Source: Bacteroidaceae bacterium (GTDB taxonomy: Bacteria > Bacteroidota > Bacteroidia > Bacteroidales > Bacteroidaceae). From it: DNA of 17,856 nt. Each line of letters starts with the position of its first letter. Position 1 is the stretch's first letter. A model generated the notes under the pieces. It was not told the DNA's origin, searched no databases, and was given only the letters and a program-made list of their open reading frames with translations. Of this stretch, positions 1-7,975 are shown piece after piece. Location of the stretch: the NCBI GenBank assembly GCA_017619585.1, contig JAFZSA010000041.1:1-17856 (forward strand), written 5' to 3'. A program made the position numbers and the translations under genes.

Positions 1-1127
1 CGGTAGTTAGTCGCATCCATAGTTCACTTTCTATTAATGTTTCTAATTGCAAAGCACATACTGGTGGTATTGTAGGTGGTGATGGTGGCAATGTGCAACA
101 CACTCTACTTGTAGAAGGCTGCGAATACAGTGGAACAATGAAACACAGTGGTGATGGTGATTGCCAAGCCGGTATCTTGGGCTATACCTACAATGGCGGC
201 GTCAAGAACTGCATTTTCAGTGGAACCATTATTGGCGAAAGTAGTAAGTATGGTGGCATCTTAGGCTATGGCAAAATAACCAGTTTCAAGGGTATTCAGA
301 ACTGCCTGTCTATCGGCAAGATTAAAGCCAACAAAGGAAACACAACTGCAGCTGCTATTATTGGAAACTGGAATGGCGAGAAGACAAATAATGTAAAGAA
401 CAACTACTATTGCCTACAGGATGAATCCACTACCACTATTGCTATCGGCAATAAAGCGTCAAATTGCGAGACTCCCAATGAGGTAACAGCAGAACAACTT
501 AAAAGTGGCGAGGTTGCCTATAATTTAGGGGCTGCATTCTACCAGACAATCGGAACAGATAATGAACCTACACTTGACAATACTCATGGCATTGTTAAGA
601 AAATCTCCGATGCCAAATTTGCTACAACATATTTCTCTGGCACTGATGTAACCATCCCTGAAGACGTTACAGCATACGCAGCTGCAGTAAATGACGGGAA
701 AGTTGTGCTGAGCGCCATTGAAGACAAGATTGCCGATGGTGATGCCGTTGTATTAAATGGTGAAGAAGGATACTACAGCTTCGTGCCTACTACAGGTGCA
801 AGCAAGGCCGCCAACAACGACCTGAAGATTTCTGACGGCAATGTAGCAAAAGATGCTTCTAACAATGTTTATGCCTTGGCCAAGAACGGCACTAAGGTTG
901 GTTTCCATATTGTAAAAGATGGCGTGAAGATTCCTGCAGGCAAAGCTTATCTGAAGGTAGCAGCAGGTGCTGGCGTTAAGGAATTCTATCCCTTTGGCGA
1001 GGAAGAAACGGGCCTCACCCCCACCTTCTCCGAAGGCGAGGGAGCTGTTTACGACCTTTCAGGCCGACTTGTCAACTCTTTAAAGAAGGGCATATACATT
1101 GCGAACGGCAAGAAAGTACTGTTCTAA
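1..1127 (+). CDS. GLUG-repeat cell-surface protein, 5' partial
   Basis: The reading frame is open from position 3 to the stop at 1125-1127 and has no convincing start inside the window (a GTG at 93 is internal), so this is the last ~374 residues of a longer protein. It contains degenerate repeats with the pattern GGIVGG, AGILGY, GGILGY, AAAIIG, each followed by N/K-N-C or similar; this is the GLUG-type repeat seen in bacterial surface and adhesin-like proteins. The tail reads AVYDLSGRLVNSLKKGIYI then NGKKVLF, a C-terminal motif common on exported Bacteroidales proteins and resembling type IX secretion sorting domains; the protein at 14932-15501 ends in the same way. I infer an exported or surface-anchored protein; the ligand is unknown. 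It is followed after 46 bases by a small gene that may be cotranscribed. Confidence 0.75.
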   Translation, partial: VVSRIHSSLSINVSNCKAHTGGIVGGDGGNVQHTLLVEGCEYSGTMKHSGDGDCQAGILGYTYNGGVKNCIFSGTIIGESSKYGGILGYGKITSFKGIQNCLSIGKIKANKGNTTAAAIIGNWNGEKTNNVKNNYYCLQDESTTTIAIGNKASNCETPNEVTAEQLKSGEVAYNLGAAFYQTIGTDNEPTLDNTHGIVKKISDAKFATTYFSGTDVTIPEDVTAYAAAVNDGKVVLSAIEDKIADGDAVVLNGEEGYYSFVPTTGASKAANNDLKISDGNVAKDASNNVYALAKNGTKVGFHIVKDGVKIPAGKAYLKVAAGAGVKEFYPFGEEETGLTPTFSEGEGAVYDLSGRLVNSLKKGIYIANGKKVLF

Positions 1128-1173
1128 CGTAGATATAGAAAAAGTAAAAACAAACAGTTTATTGTAAATAGTC

Positions 1174-1350
1174 ATGAAAAAATATATAATTCCTGAGACT
1201 TCTGTTTTTGAACTGCGCACAAAGCACGTGATCCTGCAGACAAGCAATTGGGACGACAGCCTTGACAATTCAAATTCGGTTGACAATCCTGACGAGATCC
1301 TAACCAAGGGTGTTATCAGCAGCAAGAATATCTGGGAAGAGGAATGGTAA
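1174..1350 (+). CDS. 58-residue MKKY-type small protein
   Basis: A short ORF starts with MKKYIIPETSVFELRTKHVI and ends with the acidic, tryptophan-containing stretch NIWEEEW before TAA. Small proteins that start MKKY-x-x-P-E and end with acidic W-rich residues are frequently found just behind surface or secreted protein genes in Prevotella and Bacteroides; their function is not known to me. Support for this one comes from its position 46 bases behind the GLUG protein on the same strand, the sensible ATG, and a terminator hairpin 21 bases after its stop. There is no signal peptide or membrane segment. The middle is rich in Asn, Asp and Ser and looks disordered. It could be a small accessory protein of the upstream surface protein, but that is inference. 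Confidence 0.6.
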   Translation: MKKYIIPETSVFELRTKHVILQTSNWDDSLDNSNSVDNPDEILTKGVISSKNIWEEEW

Positions 1351-1371
1351 GCCCGGAAACATAATGAATGA

Positions 1372-1407
1372 AGAGAGCCTGCTCAGTTTTTCTTGAGCAG
1401 GCTCTCT
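1372..1407. terminator. 14-bp hairpin terminator between convergent genes
   Basis: A perfect 14-base inverted repeat (1372-1385 AGAGAGCCTGCTCA and 1394-1407 its complement) encloses an 8-base loop. It lies between the + strand small gene ending at 1350 and the - strand DUF4468 gene ending at 1435. The T-run after it is short (TTT) on the plus strand, so it probably serves both directions mainly through stem strength. Confidence 0.8.
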
Positions 1408-1434
1408 TTGTATAGGGGTTTACAAGGAAAGGTA

Positions 1435-2013
1435 TCACCAATCAGACTTATCGGTCTTCTTCATCAGGGAGATGATGCTGGAGATCATGTCGTTGGTTGA
1501 GAGTTCTACGTGATCCTTGTACTTCTGGTTGTTCACGGCTCCGTTCTTGCAGAAGATGTACTTGTCGGCAATCACCATTCCGCTCCTCATCTGGGACTCT
1601 GTCAGATAGATGTACTGCACCTCGTTCAGGGTGTCATCGCGCATAATCTTGATGATTTCCGGGCTGTTGACCCTCATCTTGCCGTCCTTGAACTCGAGTA
1701 CCATGTTGTAATACATCTCAAAGTACAGTTTGATGCCCAGACGGGTGATATAGGTGACATTGGGGATAACACCGTTCAGGGTGAGCTTTACGGTCTCTTC
1801 CTTGGTGAGTCTGTCCTTGGGCGAGGTGGAGTATTTGCCAATTGCGTCAAGCGCCATCTTATAGATTTCCTTCTGACTCTTACCCTTGAATGTATAGACA
1901 ACATAGTCCTTCTCGTGATCCTTGGCATCCACAAATCCCTTGGGTGTCAGCTCAAACTTCTGTGCATTAACAAGTGCTGGAATCAATGCCAGCAGCAATA
2001 ACAGTTTCTTCAT
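1435..2013 (-). CDS. Secreted DUF4468 domain protein
   Basis: The 192-residue product starts MKKLLLLLALIPALVNAQ, a clear signal peptide, so it is exported, probably to the periplasm. The body (KGFVDAKDHEKDYVVYTFKG, then YKMALDAIGKYS and a domain with YYNMVLEFKDGKMRV) resembles DUF4468, a Bacteroidetes family with a TBP-like fold and no known activity. An upstream in-frame ATG at 2062-2064 would add 17 residues before the signal peptide and would place the start across the predicted promoter, so I chose the ATG at 2011-2013. It stands alone, convergent with the genes on its left and divergent from the DUF4419 gene. Family assignment is by sequence pattern only. Confidence 0.75.
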   Translation of the reverse strand: MKKLLLLLALIPALVNAQKFELTPKGFVDAKDHEKDYVVYTFKGKSQKEIYKMALDAIGKYSTSPKDRLTKEETVKLTLNGVIPNVTYITRLGIKLYFEMYYNMVLEFKDGKMRVNSPEIIKIMRDDTLNEVQYIYLTESQMRSGMVIADKYIFCKNGAVNNQKYKDHVELSTNDMISSIISLMKKTDKSDW

Positions 2014-2053
2014 TACATTATTATTATTTAAGGGTTGTTTGCTATATGTAAGA

Positions 2054-2083
2054 CAAAGGTACACAATATCAGAGAACTGACAA
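2054..2083 (-). promoter_or_regulatory. Bacteroidetes-type promoter of the DUF4468 gene
   Basis: On the minus strand TTG (2083-2081) is separated by exactly 19 bases from TACCTTTG (2061-2054), matching the Bacteroidetes primary sigma pattern TTG-N19-TAnnTTTG. The start codon is about 40 bases downstream, after an A/T-rich leader. Confidence 0.75.
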
Positions 2084-2134
2084 TTTGTTTTTGAACCTTT
2101 TAACGTAGTTATAACAGACTTTAGCAGAGAACAG

Positions 2135-2166
2135 CCTCTCCCCGGCCCTCCCCGAGAGGGAGGGGG
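2135..2166. repeat. GC-rich palindromic element, intergenic copy
   Basis: This stretch of C-runs followed by G-runs, with core CCCTCCCCGAGAGGGAGGG, can fold on itself and belongs to the same loose family as the elements at 7885-7917, 7943-7972, 8955-8985, 10087-10121, 14350-14378, 14852-14879 and 16802-16831. It stands out sharply from the A/T-rich intergenic DNA around it. Confidence 0.65.
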
Positions 2167-2170
2167 AATT

Positions 2171-2212
2171 GGTTAGCGGTTAGCGGTTAGTGGTTAGTGG
2201 TTAGAGGTTAGC
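2171..2212. repeat. Six 7-bp tandem repeats (GGTTAGC type)
   Basis: Exactly six heptamers: GGTTAGC twice, GGTTAGT twice, GGTTAGA, GGTTAGC. The same heptamer on the other strand (CGCTAAC) occurs in four-unit blocks at 3699-3726, 9387-9416 and 14898-14925. Confidence 0.95.
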
Positions 2213-2214
2213 AC

Positions 2215-2280
2215 TCGTCAACTTGTTAACTTGTCAACTTGTTAACTTGTCAACTCGTCAACTCGTCAACTCGTCAACTT
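2215..2280. repeat. Eight 8-bp tandem repeats (TCGTCAAC type)
   Basis: Eight octamers in a row, variants TCGTCAAC, TTGTTAAC and TTGTCAAC. The block begins three bases after the preceding heptamer block. Some units contain the palindrome GTTAAC. Confidence 0.95.
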
Positions 2281-2286
2281 ATAATG

Positions 2287-2306
2287 TTATCATTATCATT
2301 ATCATT
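2287..2306. repeat. Three 6-bp tandem repeats (TTATCA)
   Basis: Three perfect copies of TTATCA plus TT follow the octamer block directly. With the two preceding blocks this makes three different tandem repeats in about 135 bases of the 378-base gene-free stretch 2014-2391; apart from the promoter regions I see nothing else there. Confidence 0.85.
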
Positions 2307-2350
2307 GAAAAAAATAGTGCTAATTATTTTCTTGTTTGCAGAAAATATTG

Positions 2351-2358
2351 CATCTTTG
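2351..2358 (+). promoter_or_regulatory. Weak -7 element candidate for the DUF4419 gene
   Basis: CATCTTTG matches TAnnTTTG with one mismatch, 33 bases before the ATG at 2392. I see no TTTG at the expected 19-base spacing upstream, so this is tentative. Confidence 0.3.
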
Positions 2359-2391
2359 CATAGCAGAACACACTAAAAACAAAATACAGAA

Positions 2392-3567
2392 ATGAAAACA
2401 AGAAACATCATTGCCGCACTGTTTGTCCTTTCCACACTAACGGGATGGGCGAAAGACACAAACGCAAAGATTATCGCTCAGGAAAAGGGCAGCATTACCT
2501 TTGTCGTGGACGAGAAACTTGGCAAAGTTGAAAAACAGAAGACTTACCTCGTTAAGGGAGACCTGATAGCAAGTAATCTTATAAACAATTGGCGCAGCCC
2601 CAAAGAGAAGAAACAAATCATTGCCTCCAGCTTTGGCGACGAGCAATTGATGAACCTGGGTGAAGATGCTTTCTACCAGTGTATCGTCAGGGCCTATGCC
2701 AACCATCAGTCGGTAGTTCTTACGCCTGACATGATATGGATACTCATCACTCAGGGATTTTCCAACTACGTGAATGCACACTCCAAGGAGATGCGTCCGC
2801 TACTGGTGAATCACGAGGGAAAGAAGAAACTGGTTGTTTCCTCGTCAGAAGACTTGCTGAGCCAGAAAGCCGACTGGCCAAAGCTGGTGGGTGACTTTAC
2901 ATCCCAAATCCAAGAAAACACTAAAGACGACATTGCCAATACCATCACAGCCGACTTTACAACAACCTCTCCCGTTGAGCGCATAGCCTCGCAAATGACA
3001 CTGATGGAGTGCATGAAGTCTTACTTTGAATACGTCGTTATGAGAATCTCTTGCGGCATCCCCAGCATTACACTGAAGGGAACGCCCGAAGACTGGCAAA
3101 GCGTGCTTGACAAGACACGCAAGCTGGAGGACTACGAAATAGGTAAGTGGTTGAAGGAATTGGAGCCGATACTGGCAGAATTCGTCCACGCTGCCGAAGG
3201 GACACCCAATCAGGAATTCTGGCAGGATATTGTCAAGAAACATCGCGTGAAAAAATTCAGGGGCGGTGGATGCAGTGACGAAATGCCTACCATGCTGGAC
3301 GGATGGCTGCTGAAGTTCTTCCCCAACGAAGAGGGTGTGACACGCGACCACGTCCCTTACACCAAGGATATGCCTGCTGAGCAGGTACGTGTAGGGTTCA
3401 AATATCAGATAGTAAGACCTGATGGCACCTTAGAAAAAGAAATTCCATTGGAACTCAGAGCAGGTTTTGTGGGAGCCGTAGAGGACACCCTGACCAATAC
3501 CCTGACCCCAAAAATCGGTTGGTTTGTACACGAGGCCATAGAAGAACCAAAGAAAGACAGTAAATAG
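2392..3567 (+). CDS. Secreted DUF4419 domain protein
   Basis: The 391-residue product starts with a signal peptide (MKTRNIIAALFVLSTLTGWA), implying export. The rest matches the DUF4419 pattern: HQSVVLTPDMIWILITQGFS around residues 105-124, then a block LVNHEGKKKLVV, then SCGIPSITLKGTPEDWQSVL around 221-240 and MLDGWLLKFFPNEEG around 302-316. DUF4419 proteins occur in bacteria and fungi; I know of no established activity. It has no same-strand partner close by: repeats and 378 bases lie upstream, and 189 bases with repeats separate it from clpB. The ATG at 2392 is the only start that leaves the signal peptide intact. Confidence 0.8.
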   Translation: MKTRNIIAALFVLSTLTGWAKDTNAKIIAQEKGSITFVVDEKLGKVEKQKTYLVKGDLIASNLINNWRSPKEKKQIIASSFGDEQLMNLGEDAFYQCIVRAYANHQSVVLTPDMIWILITQGFSNYVNAHSKEMRPLLVNHEGKKKLVVSSSEDLLSQKADWPKLVGDFTSQIQENTKDDIANTITADFTTTSPVERIASQMTLMECMKSYFEYVVMRISCGIPSITLKGTPEDWQSVLDKTRKLEDYEIGKWLKELEPILAEFVHAAEGTPNQEFWQDIVKKHRVKKFRGGGCSDEMPTMLDGWLLKFFPNEEGVTRDHVPYTKDMPAEQVRVGFKYQIVRPDGTLEKEIPLELRAGFVGAVEDTLTNTLTPKIGWFVHEAIEEPKKDSK

Positions 3568-3578
3568 TATAACGCCGT

Positions 3579-3609
3579 GTCAGAATGGCGCAGAAAACGC
3601 CAATTTGAC
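3579..3609 (+). promoter_or_regulatory. Imperfect 12-bp inverted repeat upstream of clpB
   Basis: GTCAGAATGGCG (3579-3590) and CGCCAATTTGAC (3598-3609) pair at 10 of 12 positions around a 7-base loop. There is no T-run after it. It starts 12 bases behind the DUF4419 stop and lies about 150 bases before clpB, so it may be a terminator of the former or an operator or leader structure of the heat-shock-type gene clpB; sequence alone does not decide. Confidence 0.4.
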
Positions 3610-3654
3610 TGATTACTAACGTGTTGCACGGATGTTGTTGTAACTCCAGTGAGA

Positions 3655-3682
3655 GGTTATTGGTTATAGGTTATAGGTTATT
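3655..3682. repeat. Four 7-bp tandem repeats (GGTTATA type)
   Basis: Four heptamers: GGTTATT, GGTTATA, GGTTATA, GGTTATT, in the leader region of clpB. Confidence 0.9.
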
Positions 3683-3698
3683 GAAAATTCTATATTTT

Positions 3699-3726
3699 CG
3701 CTAACCGCTAATCCCTAACCGCTAAC
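3699..3726. repeat. Four 7-bp tandem repeats (CGCTAAC type)
   Basis: Four heptamers: CGCTAAC, CGCTAAT, CCCTAAC, CGCTAAC. The block is 30 bases before the clpB start codon and is the same repeat type as 9387-9416 and 14898-14925. Confidence 0.9.
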
Positions 3727-3742
3727 CGATTTAGAAAAAAGA

Positions 3743-3748
3743 AAGGAG
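3743..3748 (+). promoter_or_regulatory. Strong Shine-Dalgarno of clpB
   Basis: AAGGAG lies 8 bases before the ATG at 3757. Such strong sites are uncommon in Bacteroidetes, and here it fixes the start: stops at 3667, 3682 and 3709 in the same frame exclude any upstream extension. Confidence 0.75.
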
Positions 3749-3756
3749 AAAAAGTT

Positions 3757-5883
<2,127 letters not shown>

Positions 5884-5893
5884 AGACCTGAGA

Positions 5894-7216
5894 ATGCTGA
5901 AGAAATACTTCATACATTACCCTACCCTGCTTAGGCTGGGAATACCCATTATGATAGGCCAACTTGGTACTATCATAATGGGTTTTATGGATACATTGAT
6001 GATTGGCCATCATGATACACGGGAACTGGCCGCTGCAGGCTTTGTGAACGCTATCATAGGACTGGTGGCCATATCGGCCATAGGCTTCTCTTACGGACTG
6101 ACACCCGTTGTGGGTGCCCTCTTGGGAAAGGGAGAGACGCACAGCATAGCTCAGAAGCTGAAGAACAGCCTGGCGGCCAACAACATCCTGGCCATAGGCA
6201 TGATGCTGGTATTGGGTATTCTGTACCTGAACCTGCGTCATCTTGGACTGCCCGCCGATCTGCTTCCACTGATACGTCCGTACCTGCTGATGCAGATACT
6301 GAGTTTCCTGCCTATGATGGCCTTTAATGCCTTCAAGCAGTTCTCAGACGGCATTCAGGATACCCGCATGCCTATGTGGATTCTGCTGGGCGGAAACGTG
6401 CTGAACGTAGTGGGCAACTGGTTGCTGATATATGGCGTGGCAGGATTGCCTGAGATGGGGCTGACGGGGGCCGGAGTGGCTACTCTGGTGAGTCGTATTG
6501 CTACGTGGGCTGCCTTTGCCGGTATCTTCCATCTGACAAGCCGCTACAAGACATACAGACAGGATTTCTACAAGGCACAGCTGTGCAAGGCCGACCTCAG
6601 GCAGATGTTCCAACTGGGATTCCCCATCATGATGCAGATGGGCATGGAGACGGCCAGTTTCAGCCTAAGCGCCATATACGTAGGATGGCTGGGTACAACG
6701 GCCCTTGCAGCCCATCAGGTCATGCTGGCGGTGGGTCAGCTATGCTATATGCTCTATTATGGCATGAGTGCTGCCGTAGCCGTTCAGGTAAGCTATTACA
6801 GAGGGGCAGGCAGATTGCCAGAGACACGCCATGTGGCCTTTGCCGGCTTGCATCTGAACCTGCTGTTGGGCTTGCTGACAGCCGTTCCCATCTTCCTGCT
6901 CAGAAATCAGATAGGAGGATGGTTTGTGGACAGCGCTGAGGTATCAGCCCTTGTGGCTGCCGTGGTGATTCCCCTGTGCATCTATCAGTTTGGAGATGCC
7001 CTGCAATGTACCTACTGCAATGCGCTGAGGGGTATGGAGGATGTGAAACCATTGGTATGGATTGCCTTTGTGGCTTACTTTGTCATCTCCCTGCCATTGG
7101 GCTATCTGTTCGGCTTTACCCTGAACGGTGGTCTGTGGGGCATATGGATGGCGTTCCCCTTCGGACTGACCACAGCCGGTATCCTGTACCTGACAAGATT
7201 CCTTAGAAGAAAATGA
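5894..7216 (+). CDS. MATE family efflux transporter
   Basis: This is a 440-residue integral membrane protein of about 12 hydrophobic segments. Its opening, LLRLGIPIMIGQLGTIIMGF then MDTLMIGHHDTRELAAAGF, is the characteristic MATE pattern (two inverted bundles of six helices). The second half repeats it with LFQLGFPIMMQMGMETASFS-like and VGWLGTTALAAHQV sequences. MATE proteins export cationic drugs, dyes or metabolites from the cytoplasm in exchange for Na+ or H+; the substrate here cannot be read from sequence, and NorM-like is the closest description. It starts 10 bases after the clpB stop and its stop overlaps the trmO start (ATGA), so the three genes are probably one transcript, though their functions are unrelated. 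Confidence 0.92.
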   Translation: MLKKYFIHYPTLLRLGIPIMIGQLGTIIMGFMDTLMIGHHDTRELAAAGFVNAIIGLVAISAIGFSYGLTPVVGALLGKGETHSIAQKLKNSLAANNILAIGMMLVLGILYLNLRHLGLPADLLPLIRPYLLMQILSFLPMMAFNAFKQFSDGIQDTRMPMWILLGGNVLNVVGNWLLIYGVAGLPEMGLTGAGVATLVSRIATWAAFAGIFHLTSRYKTYRQDFYKAQLCKADLRQMFQLGFPIMMQMGMETASFSLSAIYVGWLGTTALAAHQVMLAVGQLCYMLYYGMSAAVAVQVSYYRGAGRLPETRHVAFAGLHLNLLLGLLTAVPIFLLRNQIGGWFVDSAEVSALVAAVVIPLCIYQFGDALQCTYCNALRGMEDVKPLVWIAFVAYFVISLPLGYLFGFTLNGGLWGIWMAFPFGLTTAGILYLTRFLRRK

Positions 7217-7917
7217 AGATAGTTGCTAAGATACATACGGATTTCAAGACCAAGTTCGGCGTCCCCCGTCAGAGCGGCTTGGTAAAAGAACTGAAGGGAC
7301 GCATAGTCTTTGAACCTGAATACCGCAATGCTGAGGCGCTGAGAGGGTTGGAGGGATTCTCGCACATCTGGCTGCTCTGGGACTTCTCAGAGGCTCACAG
7401 AGACGGCGAGAGTTGGAGTCCTACTGTCCGTCCGCCCCGCTTGGGAGGCAACCAACGTATGGGTGTATGGGCCACCAGAAGTCCGTTCAGGCCCAACAAC
7501 ATAGGCCTGTCTTCTGTTCGCATCAGCAAAATAGACTTGCACACCCCCGAAGGTCCCGTTATAGAAGTGGAAGGCGCCGACCTGATGGACGGAACGCCCA
7601 TACTGGACATAAAGCCTTACCTGCCCTTTACAGATTCACATCCTGATGCCAAAGGGGGCTTTGCCGAGGAGCAGAACCAAAAGACGGAACCCCTGAAAGT
7701 AGAGATTCCGTCTGATATAGAAAAATTGTTTGATGCTGAGAAACTGAAAGCCCTGCGTGGCGTATTAGCTGCCGACCCCCGCCCCCATTACCAGCAAGAC
7801 CCTGAACGCATCTACGCCTTAGAATTCGCAGATTGGGAAGTGAAGTTCCAGGTTAGGGGCAACAACGTGGTTGTTGTAGGGGCTGGCCCCCTCCCTGCTC
7901 CCCCTTTGGGGGAGTGA
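7213..7917 (+). CDS. trmO: tRNA (t6A37) N6-methyltransferase TrmO
   Basis: TrmO (TsaA/YaeB, UPF0066) uses S-adenosylmethionine to N6-methylate threonylcarbamoyladenosine at position 37 of certain tRNAs. The beta-barrel domain is visible in FKTKFGVPRQSGLV (11-24), LRGLEGFSHIWLLWDF (43-58), and the highly conserved GVWATRSPFRPNNIGLS (84-100). The C-terminal signature DPRPHYQ-DPERIY lies around 188-201. Length 234 is near the family norm. The ATG overlaps the stop of the MATE gene by 4 bases. The last ~11 residues (GPLPAPPLGE, 225-234) are encoded by a GC-rich palindromic element found elsewhere in the window, so the original stop codon appears to have been replaced by repeat DNA. Confidence 0.93.
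   Translation: MKIVAKIHTDFKTKFGVPRQSGLVKELKGRIVFEPEYRNAEALRGLEGFSHIWLLWDFSEAHRDGESWSPTVRPPRLGGNQRMGVWATRSPFRPNNIGLSSVRISKIDLHTPEGPVIEVEGADLMDGTPILDIKPYLPFTDSHPDAKGGFAEEQNQKTEPLKVEIPSDIEKLFDAEKLKALRGVLAADPRPHYQQDPERIYALEFADWEVKFQVRGNNVVVVGAGPLPAPPLGE
7885..7917 (+). repeat. GC-rich palindromic element forming the trmO 3' end
   Basis: The element has core CTCCCCCTTTGGGGGAG, itself a 7-bp hairpin, and differs from the copies at 7945-7972 (inverted) and 14852-14879 by a small change near the middle. It supplies the last trmO codons and its TGA stop. Confidence 0.85.
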
Positions 7918-7942
7918 TTCACCAACCCTCTAACTGATAAAA

Positions 7943-7972
7943 CACTCCCCCAAAGGGGGAGCCGGAGGGGGC
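7943..7972 (-). repeat. GC-rich palindromic element, inverted intergenic copy
   Basis: Bases 7945-7972 are a perfect 28-base match, on the opposite strand, to 14852-14879 nearly 7 kb away. It lies in the 58-base gap between trmO and thrC. Confidence 0.9.
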
Positions 7973-7975
7973 TTT

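Larger units (their letters stand above)
7885..7975. terminator. Inverted element pair, likely bidirectional terminator
   Basis: The copy at 7886-7916 and the inverted copy at 7943-7972 are almost perfectly complementary over about 30 bases with a ~26-base spacer, and the second is followed by TTTTT (7973-7977). The resulting very stable hairpin sits exactly between the convergent trmO and thrC ends. Confidence 0.65.

Noticed and set aside
1262..1277. A 16-base stretch TTGACAATTCAAATTC shared between the small MKKY gene and the oxidoreductase repeat region
   Set aside because: It is short and A/T-rich, the small gene copy is not tandemly repeated, and chance or low complexity is enough to explain it.
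1510..2001. A 163-codon plus-strand frame opposite the DUF4468 gene
   Set aside because: The opposite strand has a signal peptide, a recognised family and a good promoter; this frame has none of these.
2208..2216. TTAGCACTC, one half of a CIRCE heat-shock operator
   Set aside because: The complementary half GAGTGCTAA is missing at the required spacing; the match arises where a heptamer block meets the octamer block.
2215..2280. Possible CRISPR array
   Set aside because: The units are 8 bases long and contiguous, with no spacers, and no cas genes are nearby.
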